Translations under genes and position numbers: made by a program
Shown here: positions 43,773 to 55,100 of the stretch, piece by piece
How positions within the stretch are numbered: the stretch's first letter is position 1
Layout of the letters: each line of letters opens with the position of its first letter
Assembly (NCBI GenBank): GCA_963989385.1
Contig: OZ022503.1
Span: forward strand, 88,447,138 to 88,511,137
Source: Ctena decussata
Taxonomy: Eukaryota > Mollusca > Bivalvia > Lucinida > Lucinidae
DNA: 64,000 nt
Reading direction: 5' to 3'
Notes under the pieces: generated by a model
Databases searched by the model: none
Told to the model about the DNA's origin: nothing
What the model saw: the letters and a program-made list of their open reading frames with translations, nothing else

Positions 43773-45609
43773 GGTAACATCTGGGATTCGAACCCACGCC
43801 TTACCAAATATTTTTCTGGGCCCGGTTGTTCAAAACTTATGACGTCGTTAGTTAACGTTTCGTTAAAATTTTAAACGTTAATATCTCAAATACGCTGGTA
43901 TTTTTTGTTGAAAAAATGTAAGAAGCTTTTGCAATACGCTGGTATTTTTGTTGAAGAAATGTAAGAAGCTTTTGCAGTGCAAAAGCTTCTTACATTTTTT
44001 CAACAAAAAATACCAGCGGTGCAAAAGCTTCTTACATTTTTTCAACAAAAAATACCAGCGTATTGCAAAAGCTTCTTTTGCAGTGCAAAAGCTTCTTACA
44101 TTTTTTCAACAAAAAATACCAGCGGTGCAAAAGCTTCTTACATTTTTTCAACAAAAATACCAGCGTATTGCAAAAGCTTCTTACATTTTTTCAACAAAAA
44201 AATACCAGCGTATTTGGTTACAAAGATGCAAAACACTTAACGAGTTGAACCCTTAACGAGCTCGTTAGGCTAACGATGCTTTGAACAACTGGGCCCAGAT
44301 ATTTAGCGGGTTAATCGAGCGTAACATTAATTATCACTTTGTATATTAAAAGGTGTTATTGTCCGCATCTTGCAAAAACTACCGTCTGCATATACAAACA
44401 CTGCCAACCTGCACACATACAAAATATACTGATTTAGCGTGAGATCTTCGCAAAGAAAATATCTAGGCATGCACAATTTTGAAAGGGAACTGTGCAGGTC
44501 TGATCAGACTGCAGTACCATGTACAGGCTGGTTCGGACAAGCGTAATTCGTGCGTTTATCCTATGTATGAGTATACATTTTTCATGGCGCGCCTGAAATG
44601 TTTAATTTTGATTTGTGCATGCGCTTTGGAATATACAAACCGTACATCACAGAACAGACTGTACATATGAGTCGGATCATAGTCTTTGCTAATAGCACAT
44701 GGTACATGTCTTTTTATTCGGTAATAAGACGCGTATTTACCTCCAAGGAAGTAGACAAAATTCTAGTTCCATCTTTTAAGATGGATGTAGACTTTAGACT
44801 GTACAAAATTAACCGGTTTTATAGCAAAATTACTATTAAACGCATTGGAGGTTGTTGTGTGGGGTTTTTTTTAATGGGGGGGGGGAGGAGGAGGGAAGCC
44901 CCGTCTTGTAGCCGAATTAATCTGGCAGTCAGGTTACCCAATCCAAGAGCTAATAACTCACATTACAGAACAACTTGCTGATAAATGTTGGAACTGAATC
45001 TTCTCTGTTTGTACATGATGAAACTTTTTATTCAGTTATAAGACGGGATTTCCTCCAAAAAAGAAAACAAAATTCTAGGTCCAACTTTTAAGATGGATCT
45101 TGAGCTTTCTTAGACCGTAAGAGAAATCCCGTCTTACAGCACAATTACTGTAGGTTTCAGATATTTGGGGTCATTCTGTTTGTGTGTTGGGGGAAATGAA
45201 CCTCCGTCTTATGGCCGAATTAATATGGTAATCAGCTTGTCAAACCTTAGAGCTAACAAGTCTGGTCTCAGAAGCCAAACATTGTTTTTGCCGAATTTAT
45301 ATGTCGGACGAAATTAATGCATTTCAGCGGAAAACAAACGTTGCCAAGCAGACAATTTGGTAGAAAAACGCATTTTTTCTGAAGAAAACAGTAAGATTAA
45401 TGACATTACATATGTCCTGTTCATCTTATCTTATAGTACTATTTATTTGAAAAATCCAGGGAGGACACTTTTTACGAACTTTGCGTTCATCAAGTTATTG
45501 ACAGCCCTCCGCCCCCCCCCCCACCCCCAATTCTCCTCCCCTTACAAGAGCAGTCGGGTCATATAAAACAGTGAGCACTGGAATATTCCCCTTGTAGAAC
45601 GCCTTTAGC
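43094..45609. repeat. Satellite copy 8
   Basis: 2,516 bp. One base lost in the tRNA-like segment (CCCACGCCTT, near 43797), and a C run of 11. Confidence 0.95.
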
Positions 45610-46251
45610 GTCCGCAACTTTCTACGCCACCTGGAGTAATGTGTGAATTCTGTTGGATATTTGCGCCAGCATAGAAAATAAGGGTGCTGATCGAAAATGT
45701 AAAAATGACCGCACTGTTTTACTTCCTATTTCAATAAAAAATATATCAGTGAAATGCTGAATAATTGTAGTTTTCGGAATGAACACGGAAAAGTTTCATT
45801 TTATGAAAAAAAGAGACATATGCGGGTAAAAACTTTGATCAACGCAGTAAAAATGTCATGATTTACTATATATTCTATACATTTTGAGGGTAGTCAACTT
45901 AAACTAAAAAATGACCGCGGTATTTCTTATGCAATCTTTTCAAAAATTATATCAGGCTGTTCGCAAATTAATGCGGTTTTCGAAATGAACACGGAAAAAT
46001 GGATTTGAATATAAGGAAAAATAAAATAAGAAGAAAAAGATGACTTGCCCATATCTCGTAGTGTATTTCATTACCAGCTCGATTCGCGAATATCGATTAT
46101 CGATTTTTAAACAGTGGCGTGGAAAGTTATCCATGGTAAGGTCCTTATTCTCAAAGCTGTTTTCCATGTATTAAGTTGCCAAAAATGATCGATTTTGTTA
46201 AAAATGATATATAAAGTTGTTTGCAGATACTTCAATTTATTGCAGGAAAGA

Positions 46252-46288
<37 letters not shown>

Positions 46289-48127
46289 GGTAACATCTGG
46301 GATTCGAACCCACGACCTTACCAAATATTTTTCTGGGCCCGGTTGTTCAAAACTTATGACGTCGTTTGTTAACGTTTCGTTAAAATTTTAAACGTTAATA
46401 TCTCAAATACGCTGGTATTTTTTGTTGAAAAAATGTAAGAAGCTTTTGCAATACGCTGGTATTTTTGTTGAAGAAATGTAAGAAGCTTTTGCAGTGCAAA
46501 AGCTTCTTACATTTTTTCAACAAAAAATACCAGCGGTGCAAAAGCTTCTTACATTTTTTCAACAAAAAATACCAGCGTATTGCAAAAGCTTCTTTTGCAG
46601 TGCAAAAGCTTCTTACATTTTTTCAACAAAAAATACCAGCGGTGCAAAAGCTTCTTACATTTTTTCAACAAAAATACCAGCGTATTGCAAAAGCTTCTTA
46701 CATTTTTTCAACAAAAAAATACCAGCGTATTTGGTTACAAAGATGCAAAACACTTAACGAGTTGAACCCTTAACGAGCTCGTTAGGCTAACGATGCTTTG
46801 AACAACTGGGCCCAGATATTTAGCGGGTTAATCGAGCGTAACATTAATTATCACTTTGTATATTAAAAGGTGTTATTGTCCGCATCTTGCAAAAACTACC
46901 GTCTGCATATACAAACACTGCCAACCTGCACACATACAAAATATACTGATTTAGCGTGAGATCTTCGCAAAGAAAATATCTAGGCATGCACAATTTTGAA
47001 AGGGAACTGTGCAGGTCTGATCAGACTGCAGTACCATGTACAGGCTGGTTCGGACAAGCGTAATTCGTGCGTTTATCCTATGTATGAGTATACATTTTTC
47101 ATGGCGCGCCTGAAATGTTTAATTTTGATTTGTGCATGCGCTTTGGAATATACAAACCGTACATCACAGAACAGACTGTACATATGAGTCGGATCATAGT
47201 CTTTGCTAATAGCACATGGTACATGTCTTTTTATTCGGTAATAAGACGCGTATTTACCTCCAAGGAAGTAGACAAAATTCTAGTTCCATCTTTTAAGATG
47301 GATGTAGACTTTAGACTGTACAAAATTAACCGGTTTTATAGCAAAATTACTATTAAACGCATTGGAGGTTGTTGTGTGGGGTTTTTTTTAATGGGGGGGG
47401 GAGGAGGAGGGAAGCCCCGTCTTGTAGCCGAATTAATCTGGCAGTCAGGTTACCCAATCCAAGAGCTAATAACTCACATTACAGAACAACTTGCTGATAA
47501 ATGTTGGAACTGAATCTTCTCTGTTTGTACATGATGAAACTTTTTATTCAGTTATAAGACGGGATTTCCTCCAAAAAAGAAAACAAAATTCTAGGTCCAA
47601 CTTTTAAGATGGATCTTGAGCTTTCTTAGACCGTAAGAGAAATCCCGTCTTACAGCACAATTACTGTAGGTTTCAGATATTTGGGGTCATTCTGTTTGTG
47701 TGTTGGGGGAAATGAACCTCCGTCTTATGGCCGAATTAATATGGTAATCAGCTTGTCAAACCTTAGAGCTAACAAGTCTGGTCTCAGAAGCCAAACATTG
47801 TTTTTGCCGAATTTATATGTCGGACGAAATTAATGCATTTCAGCGGAAAACAAACGTTGCCAAGCAGACAATTTGGTAGAAAAACGCATTTTTTCTGAAG
47901 AAAACAGTAAGATTAATGACATTACATATGTCCTGTTCATCTTATCTTATAGTACTATTTATTTGAAAAATCCAGGGAGGACACTTTTTACGAACTTTGC
48001 GTTCATCAAGTTATTGACAGCCCTCCGCCCCCCCCCCCCCACCCCCAATTCTCCTCCCCTTACAAGAGCAGTCGGGTCATATAAAACAGTGAGCACTGGA
48101 ATATTCCCCTTGTAGAACGCCTTTAGC
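45610..48127. repeat. Satellite copy 9
   Basis: 2,518 bp. T at 46367 (GTCGTTTGTT) in place of A, and a slightly shorter G run near 47400. Confidence 0.95.
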
Positions 48128-48769
48128 GTCCGCAACTTTCTACGCCACCTGGAGTAATGTGTGAATTCTGTTGGATATTTGCGCCAGCATAGAAAATAAG
48201 GGTGCTGATCGAAAATGTAAAAATGACCGCACTGTTTTACTTCCTATTTCAATAAAAAATATATCAGTGAAATGCTGAATAATTGTAGTTTTCGGAATGA
48301 ACACGGAAAAGTTTCATTTTATGAAAAAAAGAGACATATGCGGGTAAAAACTTTGATCAACGCAGTAAAAATGTCATGATTTACTATATATTCTATACAT
48401 TTTGAGGGTAGTCAACTTAAACTAAAAAATGACCGCGGTATTTCTTATGCAATCTTTTCAAAAATTATATCAGGCTGTTCGCAAATTAATGCGGTTTTCG
48501 AAATGAACACGGAAAAATGGATTTGAATATAAGGAAAAATAAAATAAGAAGAAAAAGATGACTTGCCCATATCTCGTAGTGTATTTCATTACCAGCTCGA
48601 TTCGCGAATATCGATTATCGATTTTTAAACAGTGGCGTGGAAAGTTATCCATGGTAAGGTCCTTATTCTCAAAGCTGTTTTCCATGTATTAAGTTGCCAA
48701 AAATGATCGATTTTGTTAAAAATGATATATAAAGTTGTTTGCAGATACTTCAATTTATTGCAGGAAAGA

Positions 48770-48806
<37 letters not shown>

Positions 48807-50646
48807 GGTAACATCTGGGATTCGAACCCACGACCTTACCAAATATTTTTCTGGGCCCGGTTGTTCAAAACTTATGACGTCGTTAGTTAACGTTTCGTTA
48901 AAATTTTAAACGTTAATATCTCAAATACGCTGGTATTTTTTGTTGAAAAAATGTAAGAAGCTTTTGCAATACGCTGGTATTTTTGTTGAAGAAATGTAAG
49001 AAGCTTTTGCAGTGCAAAAGCTTCTTACATTTTTTCAACAAAAAATACCAGCGGTGCAAAAGCTTCTTACATTTTTTCAACAAAAAATACCAGCGTATTG
49101 CAAAAGCTTCTTTTGCAGTGCAAAAGCTTCTTACATTTTTTCAACAAAAAATACCAGCGGTGCAAAAGCTTCTTACATTTTTTCAACAAAAATACCAGCG
49201 TATTGCAAAAGCTTCTTACATTTTTTCAACAAAAAAATACCAGCGTATTTGGTTACAAAGATGCAAAACACTTAACGAGTTGAACCCTTAACGAGCTCGT
49301 TAGGCTAACGATGCTTTGAACAACTGGGCCCAGATATTTAGCGGGTTAATCGAGCGTAACATTAATTATCACTTTGTATATTAAAAGGTGTTATTGTCCG
49401 CATCTTGCAAAAACTACCGTCTGCATATACAAACACTGCCAACCTGCACACATACAAAATATACTGATTTAGCGTGAGATCTTCGCAAAGAAAATATCTA
49501 GGCATGCACAATTTTGAAAGGGAACTGTGCAGGTCTGATCAGACTGCAGTACCATGTACAGGCTGGTTCGGACAAGCGTAATTCGTGCGTTTATCCTATG
49601 TATGAGTATACATTTTTCATGGCGCGCCTGAAATGTTTAATTTTGATTTGTGCATGCGCTTTGGAATATACAAACCGTACATCACAGAACAGACTGTACA
49701 TATGAGTCGGATCATAGTCTTTGCTAATAGCACATGGTACATGTCTTTTTATTCGGTAATAAGACGCGTATTTACCTCCAAGGAAGTAGACAAAATTCTA
49801 GTTCCATCTTTTAAGATGGATGTAGACTTTAGACTGTACAAAATTAACCGGTTTTATAGCAAAATTACTATTAAACGCATTGGAGGTTGTTGTGTGGGGT
49901 TTTTTTTAATGGGGGGGGGGAGGAGGAGGGAAGCCCCGTCTTGTAGCCGAATTAATCTGGCAGTCAGGTTACCCAATCCAAGAGCTAATAACTCACATTA
50001 CAGAACAACTTGCTGATAAATGTTGGAACTGAATCTTCTCTGTTTGTACATGATGAAACTTTTTATTCAGTTATAAGACGGGATTTCCTCCAAAAAAGAA
50101 AACAAAATTCTAGGTCCAACTTTTAAGATGGATCTTGAGCTTTCTTAGACCGTAAGAGAAATCCCGTCTTACAGCACAATTACTGTAGGTTTCAGATATT
50201 TGGGGTCATTCTGTTTGTGTGTTGGGGGAAATGAACCTCCGTCTTATGGCCGAATTAATATGGTAATCAGCTTGTCAAACCTTAGAGCTAACAAGTCTGG
50301 TCTCAGAAGCCAAACATTGTTTTTGCCGAATTTATATGTCGGACGAAATTAATGCATTTCAGCGGAAAACAAACGTTGCCAAGCAGACAATTTGGTAGAA
50401 AAACGCATTTTTTCTGAAGAAAACAGTAAGATTAATGACATTACATATGTCCTGTTCATCTTATCTTATAGTACTATTTATTTGAAAAATCCAGGGAGGA
50501 CACTTTTTACGAACTTTGCGTTCATCAAGTTATTGACAGCCCTCCGCCCCCCCCCCCCCACCCCCAATTCTCCTCCCCTTACAAGAGCAGTCGGGTCATA
50601 TAAAACAGTGAGCACTGGAATATTCCCCTTGTAGAACGCCTTTAGC
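48128..50646. repeat. Satellite copy 10
   Basis: 2,519 bp. I saw no difference from copy 1. Confidence 0.95.
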
Positions 50647-50888
50647 GTCCGCAACTTTCTACGCCACCTGGAGTAATGTGTGAATTCTGTTGGATATTTG
50701 CGCCAGCATAGAAAATAAGGGTGCTGATCGAAAATGTAAAAATGACCGCACTGTTTTACTTCCTATTTCAATAAAAAATATATCAGTGAAATGCTGAATA
50801 ATTGTAGTTTTCGGAATGAACACGGAAAAGTTTCATTTTATGAAAAAAAGAGACATATGCGGGTAAAAACTTTGATCAACGCAGTAAA

Positions 50889-50893
50889 AATGT
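50889..50893. repeat. Target-site duplication AATGT, left
   Basis: AATGT flanks the left LTR. The uninterrupted unit reads AAAAATGTCATGA at this point. Confidence 0.9.
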
Positions 50894-52044
50894 TGTTACG
50901 CAGAAGGTTTTACACACGGTCGACACGGGTGTAGAGCCTTATGCGTCGCCAGGACGGCGGAGGGTGACTTCCGGTTAAAGGGTTATCTACTAGTGTAATA
51001 CACTAACAAGGAAACTCTAACAACGTTAGAATTTTTTAAGTTTATATATAATGTAAATTCTATATACAACGATACAATCTACAACAATTCACAATTACAA
51101 TAATATACAACACATATCAGTTCATGTCGCTGGCCCAAGTAAGGTGTTTGTTTCAAATCTGTAATCGATTTGCGTACAGAACGCAAATAGATTACCGTCT
51201 GACGTCAACACCGTACTCGGCTCAGCGCCATGAACTAAAGGAAAACACAAAGAACAAAAACAACGTTAGTTTGAGCTCATACAAAAAAAACAAGGCCTTA
51301 TGCTGGTAGACTTCAATTCGTCGTTCCCTGGATCATGTCATGGGCCAGTCCATATATCATGAGGAACACCAACTTATAATTACACGTGCACGATTATATA
51401 CTGGTCGCTCCCTGGATCGTACCAGGGACCAGTCTATATATATTAACACACCTTAGTGAACGAACACTGTCCCACACTTGATGTGACCTTCAGATCTTAT
51501 CACAGAATCTGGCAAAACTGTGCTAATCACTTCCGCCTACATTTTGTGCTTCCCGCCTCTGCTTAGGAACCTTGCACAAACGGCGTTGTAACTGCCTCTA
51601 CCCGGGTTGGTATTAACCTGGAGACGTAAATCGAATCTCCAGGTGAGACGTGGCTCTAAGTCCTAACAGCTGACTGCCGGACTTTATGTGCCCTTCTAGG
51701 TCTTAACACAGAATCTGGGCACACAACAATAATTTAACATACTCCGTATTAGAATTCAGCCACGTCTAATTTTTCATTAAAAGATAGGCGTATAAATACT
51801 ATGCGTCTCACATTAAAATCATGCAAAGCGCTTTCCACAATCAAAAGACTCGTGCAGGTATTCACCTTAAAATCATGCAAAATGCTGTCCACGAGAGGTA
51901 TTCACAAACAACCCATGCATAACGTAGTCACAATTTCCGTAAACGTTTTATTACCACAGTTACCCTAAAAACTGTAGCCTTACTGATTGAAAGGATTAAA
52001 ACAATCTCGACGACATAGTGGACGATTAGATCCATTTCGTAACA
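50894..52044 (-). repeat. 3' LTR (1,151 bp)
   Basis: Identical by eye to 57749-58899 except C at 51303 where the other LTR has T (58158). The ends TGTTACG and CGTAACA are a short inverted repeat. Inside, a TCCCTGGATC..CCAGTC.ATATAT block is duplicated (about 51336 and 51409). Confidence 0.95.
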
Positions 52045-52048
52045 TAGG

Positions 52049-52057
52049 TTTCCCCTT
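52049..52057 (-). promoter_or_regulatory. Polypurine tract
   Basis: On the minus strand AAGGGGAAA lies four bases before the 3' LTR, where the plus-strand DNA primer is made in LTR elements. Confidence 0.75.
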
Positions 52058-52184
52058 AGGGAGAAAAAAACATAACAATGTTTCTTTTCTGAAATAGTAC
52101 GAAATGCGATCGAATCGTAGGCTATGTCAAAACTGGAAAACTAGCTATATACACAACAACGGTGCGATGCATAACGTGGCCAAA

Positions 52185-55100
52185 CTATCTACTAAGGTAG
52201 TCCGCCCCCAAATTATCTTGGCCGCGGATAGCAACGATCCTGAATCTGTACGGCTGTAATTTCATGGCCCAACGCATGATTCGGGGATTGAGCACCTTAG
52301 CTGTCTGCATATAAGACAAAGGTTTGTGGTCAGTTTCAAGTAGGAACTCCGCCCCATACAGGTACTTACGAAATTTCTCAACACCCCAGATAATACCCAA
52401 ACATTCCTTTTCAATTACAGAGTAATTCCTTTCCCGAGGTAACAATTTCTTGCTAGCATAAGCAATCGGCAAACGACCTTCATCTTCGAATTCCTGTAGC
52501 AAAATAGCTCCAAGACCAACGTCTGAAGCGTCTGTTCGTAGTACAAACGGGTTACCTTCTTGAAAAACAGGTAAGCGAAGAATAGGACTAGACGTGAGCC
52601 TACTCTTCAGGGTTTGAAATGCCCTTTCATGCTGGTCTTGCCAATCTTTGATAGAATTAGGTCTATCCCGTTTAGTTAAATCAGTCAGAGGAGAAGCTAT
52701 GGATGAGAAATTTGGGATAAAACGACGGTAAAACCCAGCTAATCCCAGGAAAGATTTAATTTGCCTTTTCGTACATGGACGAGGAGCATCTCTGATAGCC
52801 TGTATCTTGTCCTCTTGCGGTCGTACCGTCTGTCCGACGATATTGTGACCAAGGCACTCGATACTGCCATATCCGATCATGCATTTAGATGGTTTTGCCG
52901 TCAATTTGGCCGATCTGAGCCGATCTAACACTTGACGTAATGACGTCACATGATCCTTCCATGTTTCAGTAAATATCCACATGTCATCAACAAAGCTGTC
53001 AACATTTGGGAGATTGGACAATATGATTCTCATTAACCTACAAAAAGAGGCTCCCGAATTGACCAAACCGAAGGGCATAGTTTTAAACTGGAATAAACCC
53101 TTAGGCGTTTCAAATGCCGTCAAAGGTTTAGACCTTTCAGTAAGACTGACTTGCCAATAACCCTTACTCAGGTCCATCTTTGTAAAGAATTTATGTCCCG
53201 ACATTTTATTGATAACCTCCTCCATATTTGGCATAGGTTCTGCATCGAATTCCGTCACTTTGTTAAGCTTCCGGAAGTCGATACAGAATCTAACTGATCC
53301 GTCTTTCTTCGGAACTAGGACAACAGGAGATGAATACGGTGAAATCGACGACTCGATTACCCCTAAATCCAACATATCCTGTATCTCCGTCTCCATGACG
53401 TTACGCGTCTTATACGGGATAGAATAACCCTTCGTCCGTATGGGTTCTGACGTGAGTAGTTTGATATCGTGCTGTATTTGATCAGTTCGACCGGGTAAAC
53501 TTGATAGTACATCCGGGTACTGTTTAATCAACGCTTCAACCTCCATACGTTGTTCTGACGTTAACGTATCTGAAATACTGACGTCATTATAAGTTTCCGG
53601 CTCTTTAGCTGTCGGAAAAGCACAATCATCAAGAGAAAATTCATCACTACCATCGTCATCAACCGACTCTGTAGTCTCAGTAGACAATAAACAATGTGAC
53701 GGCACAGTACGACGTTCGACATACTGTTTCAGCATATTAGCATGATATGTACTCACGACACCATTGACGTCGATTTTATAGTCCATTCTATTCACCACCT
53801 CTACTACTTCATATGGACCCTTCCACTGCAATAACAGTTTATTACTGTCAGTTGGCAGTAATAACAGTACTTTATCTCCCACGTTAAATTTACGCGACCT
53901 AGCGCGTTTGTCATAATAAGCCTTTTGCTTTACTTGTACTTTCCGTAAATTATCATGTGCTAACTTACACGTCTGCTCTAACCGTTCTCTCAACTCAATT
54001 ACGTACTGGTACGTAGACAGAACCTGCTCATCCTGTACCTCTTCAGACCATAATTCACGTAATATTGCCATAGGGCCCTTAACGTTACGTCCGTATAACA
54101 ATTCGAACGGAGAAAACCCTAATGACTCTTGCGGAACCTCCCTTATTGCAAACAGGAGTGCTGGGAGATATTTATCCCAGTCCTTTGGACGTTCTGCGCA
54201 CATCCTACGTAGCATTTGCTTCAACGTCGCGTGAAAACGCTCTACGAGACCGTTGCAGATAGGATGATACGGCGTCGTGGTTAACTGCTGGAGTGATAAC
54301 AGCCTGCTTACTTCTTTCATAACTTCAGCAGTAAACTGACTTCCGCAATCTGTTAACATTTCATCAGGTATGCCAACTCTACTAAACATCTCAACTAACG
54401 CTTCGGCTACGCGTTCCGTTTCAATGCCGGGTAACGCTACCGCCTCGGGATATCTCGTCGCATAGTCTATCATTGTTAAAATATAGCGGGATTTCCTGTC
54501 AGAACGAGGCTCTATCGGTCCAACTATATCAACAGCGACTCGTTTAAATGGTGTGTCAATCTGTGGCAACTTTCCTAAAGGAACTTTAGTGACACGACCT
54601 TTTTGAATAGTCCTTTGACATATGTCACAAGATTTACAAAACCTTGCCACATCACCACAAACTCCAGGCCAAAAGAACTCAGTTAACACTCTATCCATAG
54701 TTTTCTTTATGCCCAAATGACCTGACATCAAGGTTTCGTGCGCCAATCTTAACACCTTATCACGAAAACCTTCAGGGATAATAAGTTGGAAAGTGACCTT
54801 GTTTCCCTTAGTAAACTGCCTATACAATAAATCTTTCTTTCGGATAAACTTTGTTTCACCTCGGTTCAATCCACGACTAATAGTCACATTCCCAGATTCC
54901 ACTCTTTGCCTTATGCCATTCAATTTAGGGTCAACAACTTGGGCCTGCTTCAATGCCTCCTTATCACTAGCAATAATTTGATCAGGAACTTTAAGTTTCT
55001 TATAGACCTCTTCACCTTGCTTAGCTTGTGACCTAGTCACTGCCGCCATTGCAAAATGGGACATATCGGGAAGTTTTGACCCGTCAATATTTCCAATAAC

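Noticed and set aside
26582..50646. Array as a pure assembly artefact
   Set aside because: Private and neighbour-shared variants, a unique deletion and a single insertion distinguish copies. It cannot be excluded for copies 1-3, which look identical.
53209..53427. Plus-strand frames inside the Gag-Pol region (also 54793-54981)
   Set aside because: Shadows of the minus-strand coding frame.
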